Shown here piece by piece: positions 22,438-34,639 of a stretch of DNA of 64,000 nt. The position numbers and the translations under genes were made by a program. Under the pieces are notes generated by a model. The model was not told the DNA's origin and did not search any database. It saw only the letters and a program-made list of their open reading frames with translations. Every line of letters begins with the position of its first letter. The first letter of the stretch is position 1. Source of the stretch: Siphonodentalium dalli (lineage: Eukaryota; Mollusca; Scaphopoda; Gadilida; Siphonodentaliidae); NCBI GenBank assembly GCA_032622095.1, contig CP136066.1, positions 155,397,152-155,461,151 of the forward strand, read 5' to 3'.

Positions 22438-22762
22438 TGGCAAAAATATCGGACAATCCGCAATGAAGTAATTACTGAAGTACGAAACTCAAATTTAGAT
22501 ACAGAAAATGGAATCAATCCTTCAAGATCCAGAAACTGGCGACTCAAAATGATGGAAGATTTTCAACAAACTGTCCCGCAAAAAAGTCAACTCGGTCCCG
22601 CCCCTCTCATGGAATGGAATCGTTTCTTCCTCAGATTACGAGAAAGCAACTGTACTAAATGATTATTTTTGCAATATTGCCTCATTGAATATGATCTATG
22701 AATTGCCAGACCCGCCTGTCGACGAGAAATACATCTCTAGGACAAATCGTTTCGCCAACTAA
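22438..22762 (+). pseudogene. LINE ORF2 fragment (linker before reverse transcriptase)
   Basis: From 22438 the frame reads WQKYRTIRNEVITEVRNS. After a frameshift, from 22571 it reads VPPLSWNGIV, then DYEKATVLNDYFCNIA, and stops at 22760-22762. The pattern 'W..YR.LRN.V' followed by 'EKA..LN.YF..I' is typical of CR1/Jockey-type LINE ORF2 between endonuclease and reverse transcriptase. It is broken by at least one frameshift and a stop. Confidence 0.75.
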
Positions 22763-23289
22763 GTTTGTATATCGCCATGTTACATGATCTAATACTGTCA
22801 GACTTAAAAGAATGAATGAATACTTAGCAATAACTCGCGCGAGTATCAATGCCGTACAGTCCATTGGTACGAGGTCAACGAGTCATTTAAAAACACTAAA
22901 AACTCATTCTAAAACCCCTAAACCCTATCTGACATAACCCAATTTACTACTCTAAGCTCATTTCTTTCCTATTCTTAACTTAGACTTATACCGTATTACC
23001 ATTACCATTACTGATGATCTATTTCTTCCCATCAACATTGTCAGCAGCATTTCGAACATGATGCGTTATTATCATTTCCTTTAAAAATAGACTCAAAAGA
23101 CCATCTTATATCTCACTTATATATCTATATAATATATATACCATATATAATAACACGTTAATGAAAAGAAGTGGAAAGAAGTGAAAAGAAATATGTTGGA
23201 TGCTTTTGCGACACAAAGTTTATTCTACATGTACATATCTGAATCTATACAGAAACATAGGGAAGAGATACACCATCATTATCTATAAA

Positions 23290-23648
23290 TATAATTTTTA
23301 AAAGTAAAATTACTTTTTCCTTAAGGGAAGCCCGAAACTGAACTATATGAACTATATGGATTATTATCCTCGGCCTTGTGTTATCAGGAGGGTTAAAATT
23401 TATTGTCCGTCTATTGCCTACTCAGGTCAATCAGTGCTCGGCATTAGCTACGCATGGATGCGTCTCGTGTAACTCTCGCGTGATTCTCGCGTTGGTAACA
23501 ATCCATCTAGTCAGTTTTTAATTTTCCGACCGAATCATAGGATTTGCGAGTCGCGGGGTTGGGAATGGCACTGCCATGGGAGGGATCTCTGATAGTTCAG
23601 TTTCGGGCTTCCCTTAAGGAAAAAGTAATTTTACTTTTAAAAATTATA
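23290..23648. mobile_element. 359-bp TIR element
   Basis: About 58 bp of terminal inverted repeat: TATAATTTTTAAAAGTAAAA on to CCTTAAGGGAAGCCCGAAAC, mirrored at 23590-23648. The interior 23343-23525 is an inverted match to the right arm of the next element (28207-28395). It may be a deletion derivative of that family, or the true left end of one composite element. Confidence 0.75.
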
Positions 23649-26600
23649 TTTTTCCGCCAAGGAGAAGCCCTCAACTGAACTATATGGATTAGAATGCAAG
23701 CCCAGGAGGAGGCAACGAGCAATAAATTTAATATCCCAGTTTGACGGGAATGTACTCTTCCGAAAACATATTTCATGTAAATGTGATTTAGTCATGAATC
23801 AGCCTTGATATGTTATGAGAAAGAGCTCATAAATTCAGATTCCATTATTGCTCAAGCTTGTACCTGCCCACCCCCCTGGTTTTAGGAAGAAACGTCCCAG
23901 GCAGTGCCACACCATACGCGCCAGCTAGAAACCGAGCAAGTAGAGACTTCTTCTTCTGCTGCTGACTTCACTGCGTCTTCTTCTCGTTTTCATGTGATGA
24001 GAGTGATTTCTGTAGATATCTTCCAAAATAGAAAGCGCTATTGACAGTAAGCGACATCGAGTCGTCCCCACACAGAACAGCCTCCAAAGGCTCGGGTGCG
24101 ATTGTCCTGGAGGATTGGTTGCCCGAATCTCCGAGAACGGCACCCCGCCTGCCACGGACTGCTGGTGCAGGACCATGGGGCTCGAACTGGTTCATCCCGA
24201 GGTAAAGACTGGTACAGTTGTGCAAGTTTGTGTAAGTCAGTTGACACATATCCTGTGATGAAGTTTTGTACAAGAGATCGACCCATGTCGTTTCCATACG
24301 CAAAGCGAGTTCCTTAGGAATGACAGAATCCCGTGATTCTTGCCCATCGTCGTCAAAGCCATCAGACGCCATGAGAAGTATAGGAAGCATGTCAGTATCG
24401 ACCACAGCAACAGAACACCCTGCATCAGGTTGAGATAAGGTACTATAGGGAAGCCCACTCGGGGAATGGCTCGAACGAGGTATAAATGCTCTCGCAGTTG
24501 AAGTTAAGGTGCTTTGGCCCACCCCAATGCCAGAAGGTCAGCAAAAAGATAAAATTAGAAGGATCATTTTGACCAGAGAAAACCTCCCCACCGAATCTCC
24601 CGAATGCAGGTGGTCCAGACAAGCTGGAATCAACGTCGATGACATACCACTAGGATCCCATGACGGCAGAGGAGCAGGCCTGGACGTGGGATGACGTTTC
24701 CAGGGGGACAAGACCGACCCTCGTAATGGGGTGGGCCACAGCGCCGTGGGGATGCGTCAGAAGGCCTTTTGGCTGGAGCGCATTGAGTGGCACCGGACAT
24801 CGAGACTTCCCCACCCAGAACAGCCTCCAAAGGCGAGTGTGCAGGTGTTCTGGAGGATTGGTTGCCCGAATCTCCGAGAACTGCACGCTGCCACCCAAAG
24901 TCTGCTGATGCATGACCAGGGGGGGTGAACTGGTCCTGCCCGAGGTAAGACTGGTACGTTTGCTCAAATTGTTTAACCATGGACCAACGGGCCCTCATCC
25001 AACAATGACAATACCGCATATTGCCGCGTTTATTTCTTGAGCAACCCGCACGGTGTGTGGCCATCAAAGGCGAATCTCGTCGACTATAAGCAAGACAAGA
25101 CATTCTGTTAGTTATTAGCAAGCGTAATACACAAAACATTTTGTTAGTTAATGCAAAATAATGTTAATAAGGTAAATTCCGTTCATTATGTGGCCACGTG
25201 GTCTTACCTGCTAAAAATTAAACTGCAGGTAAGATACTGTCACTTCTCGGCGAAGAGGACGATGAGAACCGATTTCTCCTGTGCAAGAACAGTTTTCGCG
25301 GTGCCCTTGCTTACGGTGAGGAGAATGTTTTATACGCGTACGGAAAGTCCTCCGAAGGTAGAGCAGGCCTGGACATATCCCGAGGGAGAATGATTCCAGG
25401 GGGACAAGACCCACTCTTGTAATGGAGTGGGCCATGGACCGTGGGGAAGAGTCAGAAGTCTCAGTCCCTCCCAGATGACAGAAGTAATTGTACTCGCACC
25501 CGTATGCACTTGTAATTCTCTAATTCACGAGCATTAATTTTTGCACTCTCCCTCTTGACAAAATGTGCATGGCTACAGTAACCGTTGATTCAATATTAAA
25601 CTATTGGAGGTATATTTAAAAACTGGTCCCATCGCAGTTAAAGTATGGGAATGTGAAAGTGCAACTATACATGCATGTATCGAGGTCTAACCCACAAAGA
25701 CATTTAATTTGAGAGAAACACAACGAACGATTATATTACGGATGCAATTACATCCTTCTTCTCAATTGTGAGAGAAAATGAGAGCTTGAGCTGCATTTTC
25801 ATCTGGGAAGAACTGAAGGCTGGTTGGCTGGTGCGCTGTCAGCGGCACATGACGAGTCTTCCCCACCCTAAGGCTCAGGTGCTGAGGCGTGCGCCCATGA
25901 AGATTGGTTTTCCGAATCAACGATAGTAGCACCCCGCCAGTCACTGGTACTGGGCAGTGGTCATACACGATATAACGGCGCTGTATATGTGTGATGATAC
26001 AAAAGCTGTCATTTGTGTTAGTCATTTAGGTATTCTATTCACCAGATAATCATATGGATAGTTAGTAATAGAAGGAGAAGAGATATGTTTTGGACTCTTC
26101 TGAAATTGGCACTGGCAGGTCTGCGGAATGCAAAATATGCGCAAGCCGTAACATACTAGTATGTGTCGGCTGTCTGGTTGTCCTTAGGTACCCATAAGTT
26201 ACACAAACAGTTATAATCAGTATCGCGAGAGCCTCACACAACCTTGGCGCAACCTAGATTTCGCAACCGTCATGTGAACCGAACAGTCGTGTGCCTCCAA
26301 TACGCAGGCCTGCCGTGGTCGTGCGCAATAGAAATCTAAATGCTGTTCATGTAAACGCACTTAATTTGTGTGACAATACAAATGCTGTCCTTTTTGTTAT
26401 TTGCCCGATAATCAATTGGATATGAGGCAATAGAAAGAAAAGAGCCATGTGTTGGTCTCTGTTGAAAATTATAGTGGCAGCGGCGGCCCTGCGCAATATA
26501 AATGCATGTTATGTAACTGTGCTTTATATGTGAGTGAAGGCTATTTCACATTTGATCTTTTCGATATGTGGAAATAGAAGGTTGAGAGCCAAGTGATGGG

Positions 26601-28419
26601 CTCAGTGGGAAAGGTTATTGGCAATGCATCTGGAGCACGTGACAATATATATGCATAGTAGTTCGCCGTTACTATTCACGGATTGAAAGCGCAGTATGTC
26701 GGTATCGGTGAAAAAATTGTCGCCATATTGACATAGTCAGTTCTTATGTCATTGAGCAGTTAAGGTACTGATACCATTGGTATGGAACTATTACGGCTGG
26801 CCATACATGTGTCATGCTCACCATTTGACCGGTTATGTGGCGATGAGGCACTGATACCATATTGGTCCTGATTAATGGACCAATGAATGTTGAATGTATC
26901 GATACACTAATGTCGGAGGAAAACAGTTCATGCCAGGTCACATCGGATAAGGCGACTTGCCACAAGTAGGCCAGTAGGCTCGCAACAAGGATCTCATCCA
27001 AAATGTCACCAAAGAGTAGGGGAACCCATTCAGCAAAATACAGTAAGTAATTGCAAAGAAACGGACACAATTGTCGCCGAGAGAAAGTCAGATTATGATT
27101 TGATGGAGATCGCCATTCGATAATGTAAACTAGAAACGAAAATCCTTGTTGTCAAATCGGGTGTCTGATAATCCTATTCCCCAATCAAACCAGTTGCACG
27201 AGTCGTAGCAACCGGACACTGTCAACTCATACTATACATGTACGTAAAGAAAGAGACTATTAAAGTATTACAGCATTATTTGACACAGGTCATATAATAC
27301 TAGATGTATAACGAACAGAATTGCCTTGTTTCTAACTATTATTCCATTGATACAATGATGGAAAGTGAATGGAATCGCAAGAACAGAGTCAGGATTGTCA
27401 AATAAATATTGTGAAGTCACTAACATCCGCGCCAACGTTCCAAGTATCCAAATACAAGCCCTCATGTTAAGACATTCGGGCTAGCTAAGATTTGCAAATA
27501 TTAATCGCTTAAGCACAATTCATGATAAGGACATAATGTATATGTACAATGATGTTCTTCGATAATCATTTCCCAAACGTCGATGAAGTTCCAGTTGCTC
27601 AACGTCAACTTACAAAATACAATTAGTTGAGGCAAAGGAAATTACATCAGGTAACAAGTTCTATCTTTGTTATTTATTCATGTAAATTAGTGCCAAAGGA
27701 GATATTTCTGTCCTGGACAACGTTCAGCGCACTAACATAGCTGTTGCATATATGATATGGCAGTATACATAACCTGAACGGGGCAAAGATACGACGTCAG
27801 GAAATAGAATGTGTAGCGCGAAATTAGGCTACTCTGCATACCGCACCACGTGGATTCCGAAATTCAACGAGTCATGCCACCGTATATGTTGCACAATAAT
27901 GCAATATAGGTTGGCCATAAGTAAACGATGTGCATCTGAGTCAAAATGGCCATCAATGGCGAATATGCCAACGTGATTCCAACGGTGTTTGTCAAATTCA
28001 ATCACAAATTCGTAGACGAAATGTGTCGATAGAAAACACGGAATTCGCGCATACAATGAAACGAAGAGTTTCTGCGAGTTTGTAAATTTTTTATTAAAAG
28101 ACTGGGTAAGCAACGGATAAATTGCAAGTTGTTATCAACAATAAATATTGAGTTGATAACGCGCAATACAGAATAATACTTCCTTAAAATTAACCACGTC
28201 CGATAGCTGGAGGAGGAATTAAAAACTGACTAGATGGATTGTTACCAACGCGAGAATCACGCGAGAGTTACACGAGACGCATCCATGCGTAGCTAATCCC
28301 GAGCACTGATTGACCTGAGTAGGCAATAGACGGACAATAAATTTTAACCCTCCTGATAACACAAGGCCGAGGATAATAATCCATATAGTTCAGTTGAGGG
28401 CTTCTCCTTGGCGGAAAAA
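23649..28419. mobile_element. 4.8-kb TIR element with repeated, unrecognised interior
   Basis: The inverted ends TTTTTCCGCCAAGGAGAAGC..CTGAACTATATGGATTA are about 43 bp and near-identical at 23649-23692 and 28377-28419. The interior is richer in GC than its surroundings (24.0-25.5 kb) and contains three diverged copies of one block. No transposase motif was recognised. I could not find a target duplication, so the family is left open. Confidence 0.7.
24072..25958 (-). repeat. Three diverged copies of a ~140-bp block inside the 4.8-kb element
   Basis: The copies are near 24072-24222, 24813-24958 and 25838-25958. The first two share GGATTGGTTGCCCGAATCTC and CAGCCTCCAAAGGC. On the minus strand both read AVLGDSGNQSSRT followed by PLEAVL in the same frame, so selection on a protein is possible. 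The third copy is shifted and diverged. A second shared block (GGGGGACAAGACC..TAATGG-GTGGGCC) lies at about 24668-24740 and 25350-25435. Product unknown. Confidence 0.6.
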
Positions 28420-28618
28420 CATTAATTTGTTCTTCATGTCTATACACAATTACACATTGCCATTACCTGACGTACATATACCCACCCCACCTCGCGAGAG
28501 TAATAATCGGCTACATGGAACGACAGTAATATCTGGATTAAGGATAGTATATCGTACGACACAATATTATATAAATCAGACAGTCGCTCTCTCGCTGGGT
28601 GGGATTGTTAAAAACTGA
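28420..28618 (+). pseudogene. Possible LINE ORF2 C-terminus
   Basis: After the TIR element the open frame reads HNYTLPLPDVHIP, ESNNRLHGTTVISGLRIV, ending ALSLGGIVKN and TGA at 28616-28618. This resembles loosely the end of CR1-like reverse transcriptase ORFs (a G..WN..P.I..S.SL..F...K pattern). The match is weak. The call rests mainly on its place between the nested element and the LINE border. Confidence 0.4.
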
Positions 28619-28736
28619 TTCCCGGAAACGACTCACATAAGCACACACGCTTGATGTCGAATCCGGTCCATGATGTTATATTCTGATATGTTGTAATTTA
28701 TGTTGTATTGTTCATGGAATAAATACTGTTTAAACC

Positions 28737-31420
28737 AAAACTGAGAGATTCGCTGTACAGTATTATATAAATCAAGACAGTGATTCGCTGTACAATATTG
28801 CATGAGTCAAGACTGAGTGACCTGCTGTACAGTATTATATAAATCAAGACAGTGATTCGCTGTACAGTATTATATAAATCAAGACAGTGATTCGCTGTAC
28901 AGTATTATATGAGTCAAGACTGAGTGATCTGCTGTACAGTATTATATAAATCAAGACCGTGATTCGCTGCACAGTATTATATAAATCAAGACAATGATTC
29001 GCTGTACAGTATTATATAAATCAAGACAGTGATTCGCTGTACAGTATTATATAAATCAAGACAGTGATTCGCTGCACAGTATTATATAAATCAAGACCGT
29101 GATTCGCTGTACAGTATTATATAAATCAAGACCGTGATTCGCTGCACAGTATTATATAAATCAAGACCGTGATTCGCTGTACAGTATTATATAAATCAAG
29201 ACTGAGTAATTCGCTGTACAGTATTATATAAATCAAGACCGTGATTCGCTGTACAGTATTATATAAATCAAGACAGTGATTCGCTGTACATTATTATATA
29301 AATCAAGACCGTGATTCGCTGTACAGTATTATATAAATCAAGACTGAGTAATTCGCTGTACAGTATTATATAAATCAAGACCGTGATTCGCTGTACAGTA
29401 TTATATAAATCAAGACCGTGATTCGCTGCACAGTATTATATGAGTCAAGACTGAGTGACCTGCTGTACAGTATTATATAAATCAAGACCGTGATTCGCTG
29501 CACAGTATTATATAAATCAAGACCGTGATTCGCTGTACAGTATTATATAAATCAAGACAGTGATTCGCTGTACAGTATTATATGAGTCAAGACTGAGTGA
29601 CCTGCTGTACAGTATTATATAAATCAAGACAGTGATTCGCTGTACAGTATTATATAAATCAAGACCGTGATACGCTGCACAGTATTATATAAATCAAGAC
29701 AGTGATTCGCTGTACAGAATTATATAAATCAAGACAGTGATTCGCTGTACAGTATTATATGAGTCAAGACTGAGTGACCTGCTGTACAGTATTATATAAA
29801 TCAAGACCGTGATTCGCTGCACAGTATTATATAAATCAAAACCGTGATTCGCTGTACATTATTATATAAATCAAGACAGTGATTCGCTGTACAGTATTAT
29901 ATGACTCAAGACTGAGTGACCTGCTGTACAGTATTATATAAATCAAGACTGTGATACGCTGCACAGTATTATATAAATCAAGACTGTGATTCGCTGTATA
30001 GTATTATATGAGTCAAGACTGAGTGACCTGCTGTACAGTATTATATAAATCAAGACCGTGATTCGCTGCACAGTATTATATAAATCAAGACCGTGATACG
30101 CTGCACAGTATTATATAAATCAAGACCGTGATTCGCTGTACAGTATTATATAAATCAAGACAGTGATTCGCTGTACAGTATTATATGAGTCAAGACTGAG
30201 TGACCTGCTGTACAGTATTATATAAATCAAGACCGTGATACGCTGCACAGTATTATATAAATCAAGACCGTGATTCGCTGTACAGTATTATATAAATCAA
30301 GACCGTGATACGCTGCACAGTATTATATAAATCAAGACCGTGATACGCTGCACAGTATTATATAAATCAAGACCGTGATACGCTGCACAGTATTATATGA
30401 GTCAAGACTGAGTGATCTGCTGTACAGTATTATATAAATCAAGACCGTGATTCGCTGTACAGTATTATATAAATCAAGACCGTGATTCGCTGCACAGTAT
30501 TATATGAGTCAAGACTGAGTGAGCTGCTGTACAGTATTATATAAATCAAGACCGTGATTCGCTGCACAGTATTATATAAATCAAGACCGTGATTCGCTGT
30601 ACAGTATTATATAAATCAAGACCGTGATTCGCTGTACAGTATTATATAAATCAAGACTGAGTAATTCGCTGTACAGTATTATATAAATCAAGACCGTGAT
30701 TCGCTGTACAGTATTATATAAATCAAGACCGTGATTCGCTGCACAGTATTATATGAGTCAAGACTGAGTGACCTGCTGTACAGTATTATATAAATCAAGA
30801 CTGAGTAATTCGCTGTACAGTATTATATAAATCAAGACTGAGTAATTCGCTGTACAGTATTATATAAATCAAGACTGAGTAATTCGCTGTACAGTATTAT
30901 ATAAATCAAGACTGAGTAATTCGCTGTACAGTATTATATAAATCAAGACTGAGTAATTCGCTGTACAGTATTATATAAATCAAGACTGAGTAATTCGCTG
31001 TACAGTATTATATAAATCAAGACTGAGTAATTCGCTGTACAGTATTATATAAATCAAGACTGAGTAATTCGCTGTACAGTATTATGTGAGTTGAGTATGA
31101 GGAAAAATGTCCCATGGAAAATTTAATGCTGTAGCATTATACATTCCAAATGTTGCTACAGTGTTTCGCACGGTATTGCTTATTGCTATGGCAATTTCGA
31201 GGACTGCTGAGTATTCCACCATACAGTATTATATTATATGAGTCAAGACTGAGTGATCTGTCATACATTATTATATGAGTCGTGACTGAGTGATCAGCCA
31301 TATGAGTGATCAGCCATACAGTATTACTAGTATATGAGATGAGAATGAGTGATCCGCATTACAGTATTATATTATATGAGAATGAGTGATCCAACATACA
31401 GTATTATACGAGATAGTAAA
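28737..31420 (+). repeat. 35/37-bp minisatellite, main array in TXNL1 intron 7
   Basis: Roughly 65 regular units run from 28746 to 31085, alternating CAGTATTATATAAATCAAG with CAGTATTATATGAGTCAAG forms. Units are 35 bp (..GACCGTGATTCGCTGTA) or 37 bp (..GACTGAGTAATTCGCTGTA). From 31095 to 31215 a dispersed element interrupts; degenerate units continue to about 31420. That is within about 15 bp of the exon 7 donor on the minus strand (CTCAC at 31425-31429). Units are contiguous without spacers. Confidence 0.95.
31095..31215 (+). repeat. Dispersed ~110-bp repeat, related to 48785-48895
   Basis: AAAATGTCCCATGGAAAATT, TTTAATGCTG and GGTATTGCTTATTGCTATGG match in order and spacing with 48785-48895. 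It is a short non-coding element sitting between regular and degenerate minisatellite units. Confidence 0.7.
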
Positions 31421-31429
31421 AACTCTCAC

Positions 31430-31508
31430 CGTAACATTCTGAACATTTTGGAACTTGACATATCTCAGTTGGATAAGGGACCCTTCTTTCAAGTCATCTG
31501 GAGTCAAC
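31430..31508 (-). CDS. TXNL1: TXNL1 exon 7
   Basis: One base plus 26 codons. The acceptor is TTGCTTTCTTCAG and the donor ACG|GTGAGAG. It reads (E)LTPDDLKEGSLIQLRYV then KFQNVQNVT, matching human LTEDDIKEDG..LRYVKFQNVNSVT. It completes the codon split by exon 6 and ends in phase 0. Confidence 0.96.
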
Positions 31509-32388
31509 CTGAAGAAAGCAACAAATTACACTTTTTTTATGTAGAAATTTCACCTCTTGTAATTTTCAATATTAAACCATTTTTTAAAGTCAAAATGAGA
31601 TTTTGCTACAAAAACCAAAACAATTGGTATTTATTTCATGTGTTTTACCTAGAAATGATCTTGACTGAGGAATGATCTCTTATTTGTCTATTTTGGCAGA
31701 GGCGTTACATAATGGAGTCACATGGTTCAATATAGAATGTCTGTTTAGTGTGGTCAATTATCAGGTTTATTTGTGCAAGTATATGCAAGCGAAAAAAATA
31801 TGATATTCCACCACGCTATGTGGATGTTTTATTTATTCACCAAATGAATTTTCATATAAACAAAATAAAACAAACAAACTTGAATTAAAAATGGAAAACT
31901 TTCCTTATATCGAAGCAGCCTAAGTTTTGATAAATAGGCATCTTTAAAATATATTGGTTTATTTTAATCGTTTTCAACCAGAATTTTGTCTATAATATAT
32001 ATCCCATAATATCAGATAAATTAATGTGCCTATTAATTGCCATCAATATTATTAATATTAGCCAAATCCCACCCATCACTATTATTAGGCAATCACTATT
32101 CTTAGACACCTAATAGTATTATTTTACAAGCCAATTTATAACAGCATTTTCCCGTTCTACTAGAAACTGATAACTTTTGTAATATTGAAGATTTAATCCA
32201 TGACTGAAAAATAAAATAAAATTTCATTTTAATCAGGCTGATAAATTTTTCCCAGTTGGGGGCTTTTTTTTGGTTATTAGGAAGTGAGCAAACAAAGTTG
32301 TTTTTTATTTTGGCCTAACAGGGAAATCAACGTTACCAAGAGTTCGTAAAGTTATCCCTAAATTGACTGCAAACTATAAGATACATAC

Positions 32389-32482
32389 TCAACAGCTTGA
32401 ACTGGTGCCATACTCTCAGCAGTATCAAAATCTAATGTCCTTGGTTGATTCAGGAAAAGTTTTACATTTTTTGGCCCTGTGT
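32389..32482 (-). CDS. TXNL1: TXNL1 exon 6
   Basis: 94 bp, acceptor TTTTATTTTGCAG and donor GA|GTATGTAT. It encodes (D)[19 protein letters not shown] then [12 protein letters not shown], aligning with human GPKYVKIFINLPRSMDFEEAE of the PITH domain. Phase 1 in and phase 2 out fit the neighbouring exons. Confidence 0.95.
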
Positions 32483-32679
32483 CTGCAAAATAAAATAAAG
32501 AGATAACACAATCAATATGTCAGTTGAAAAAAAAAATTCTGAAGTATTTAAGAAAGCATAGAGCAAATTCACACTGATTAATTTATTTTGACAGAATCCC
32601 ACATGGCTTGTTTGGAGAGTTTGCTTTTTAGAAACAACAAAAATGTGAACCGACATTCTAACTTGAATGGATATTCATG

Positions 32680-33100
32680 CAAGTACATGTTGTTCACTCA
32701 GGTTCACATGCCAAATTTGATCTGACAGCTATAATTAAGATTATCTAGAAACCAAATAATCAATGAATTATAGCTAGAAAACGGGCATAACTCTGCCAAA
32801 CTACATCAAACTACACTCAGATCCACGCTTGATCTTGTACTAAAGTAATCCATATAAAATTTTGAATCTCGCCAGACAACTAAATTACTAAAATTGTCTA
32901 GAAACCAAATAATCATATAATTCTTAGTTAAAAATGAGCATATCTCTTGACAAAATTGATTGGATTGAACCCAGATTCAAACATGATGTGAAGTTTCACA
33001 TGAGTAATCAACATACCAATTTTGAAAGCATTCAGAATACTAAAAATAATAAAAAATATCACAAGAAACAAAATATGGATGGACGCACAGAGAGAACTCT
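32680..33100 (+). repeat. Dispersed 'CATACCAAATTTGGTTC'-type repeat, old copies
   Basis: Repeated text such as TCTAGAAACCAAATAATCA, AATTCTTAGTTAAAAATGAG and a GGATGGACGCACAGAG tail. It matches the style of 33605-34315, 14735-15163 and 45120-45905. It is non-coding, in intron 5. Confidence 0.5.
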
Positions 33101-33604
33101 TATTTCAATATGATTAAAATTGGACAACAGAGGCCAAGTTTTTTTGGTATCAGTTTATTGGCTAAGCCAAATTTCTGTTTTTCAGGTCCAGAAACCAACG
33201 CATGTCTAACCTTATTATTCGGGTTTGATATATCTGAAAAATTATAATCTGTATAAAATAACTGCGTTACATTTTTATACGAACTGTGCAGAACTGAGAC
33301 ACATTTCCTGATTCATATTTCCAATTCATTACTGTAAATTTGTAACCATGTGTTAAACATATGATTAACCATGTGTTAAACATGTGATTATCCATGTGAT
33401 TAACCATGTGTTAAACATGCGATGCCTTACATCTACAAACAAACTAAATCACATGGACATATGTTCGGGAAATAATGGCAACAGGCAACTGATATTAAAC
33501 CCAGAGCTAGCCGATGCAGAGGTGGAATGCTTCATTGGCATGTGCACCAGAAATAAACAAGAGCTATGCTGGGCGTGGCAAAATATGCCCGGTGTGCTTT
33601 TATG

Positions 33605-34315
33605 AACTGTACACATTAGGAAACCTCAAATATTGAAAACTCTAAGTCGAAAAGAGCCATAAGTCAGTAAAAATATTCGACTGAACCCATAATCAAGCTT
33701 TGCCTGTATTTTGGTCTGGAAAACTCACATACCAAATTTAGTTCTCATAAAATAACCCAAACTAAAGTTATCATCTGGAAACCAAAACTGCGAATGGACG
33801 GATGGCTAGACGGACGACTAGATGGACAGACAGACGGATGGACAGATCAATCACATAAAACAGTCGTTTTTGCTCAAGTTACCATCTGGACAATGAGATA
33901 ACAAAAACTACAGTTATCATCTGGAAACCGAAACAATCAGCAAATTTTAAGTGGACAAGGACCATAACTCTGGGAAAATGGGTGAACCGAACCCATATGC
34001 GAACTTGACATGTATTTCGAGCTTGTAACCTCACATACCAAATTTGGTTCAGATCCAATCACACAAACTGAAGTCATTCAGAAACATCAAAACGACAAAA
34101 TTCTAAGTCGAAAAGGGACCATAACTCTGGCAAAAATGGGCAGACCGAACCCATATACGAACTTGACCTGTATTTTGAGCTGATAAACTCACATACCAAA
34201 TTTAGTTCCGATAAAATAACCCAAATTAAAGTTATCATCCAGAAACCAAAACTGCTAACAGGTGGACAGACAATCACATACGTTTTTTCAAACGGGTGTA
34301 TACAAATTTAATTAT
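33605..34315 (+). repeat. Dispersed 'CATACCAAATTTGGTTC'-type repeat, three tandem-like blocks
   Basis: Three related blocks each contain AAGTCGAAAAG-GACCATAA, a CGAACCCATA-CGAACTTG segment, CTCACATACCAAATTTAGTT and AAAGTTATCATCTGGAAACC. They end in ATGGACAGACAGACGGATGG-like or GTGGACAGACAATCACATA tails. This is a multi-copy mollusc-style non-coding family. Confidence 0.65.
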
Positions 34316-34421
34316 AAAATGCGCGCTTGCATGCTTTTCAAAATGTTTTGGCCTGAGATATTGGAAATTGACTTTTACGTGGCCTAATAAAAGAGATTTG
34401 TTGTATCGGTTGTACACTCAC

Positions 34422-34488
34422 CTGGGGGACCTGCTATCCGTAGAGAATGGAGCTTTACTGGCTGGTTGAAGGTAAGGTTCAGTATCAA
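34422..34488 (-). CDS. TXNL1: TXNL1 exon 5
   Basis: 67 bp, acceptor CCATTTCAG and donor CCCCCAG|GTGAGTG. It reads LILNLTFNQPVKLHSLRIAG then PP, aligning with human LLITVAFNQPVKLYSMKFQGP. Its acceptor is the one used by exon 4, whose donor is multiplied about fifty-fold. Confidence 0.96.
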
Positions 34489-34639
34489 CTGAAATGGATG
34501 GTACATTACTGAGCATCTTTCATATAACAAGAAAGGTACATTTTAGTCATATTTTGATATCAGATTTAAATCTACATGTATGCTATAATGTAGAGATCAA
34601 TCATCAAATTTTAAGGGCAGCTGTCATATAACAAACGCA

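Larger units (their letters stand above)
22438..28736 (+). mobile_element. 5'-truncated LINE carrying nested DNA transposons
   Basis: The host array is interrupted at AAAACTGAG, present at both borders (22429-22437 and 28737-28745). That is the target-site duplication of a retroposon. The left part encodes a LINE segment between endonuclease and reverse transcriptase. The right part ends with a frame resembling the reverse transcriptase C-terminus, then AATAAA at 28718-28723 and the array. Two TIR elements (23290-23648 and 23649-28419) lie within it. Most of the reverse transcriptase core is missing or unrecognisable. Confidence 0.7.

Noticed and set aside
22194-22547. 117-codon open frame on the minus strand (ITVLIYIILYSSSLSLDSYN repeats)
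   Set aside because: It is a translation of minisatellite units plus LINE antisense sequence.
22905-22930. CTAAACCCTA-like text resembling telomere repeats
   Set aside because: Only one or two imperfect units.
24096-24317. + strand frame with a GTAAAGA/GTAAGAC donor-like site in both copies
   Set aside because: The donor-like text is shared because the block is duplicated; no matching acceptor or conserved peptide on that strand.
23925-25435. Several overlapping open frames of 60-184 codons on both strands
   Set aside because: They overlap in different frames within the 4.8-kb TIR element. Only the duplicated AVLGDSGNQSSRT segment is notable and is reported as a repeat.
28737-31085. Regular ~35-bp repeats resembling a CRISPR array
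   Set aside because: Units are contiguous without unique spacers, the DNA is an animal intron and there are no cas genes. It is a minisatellite.
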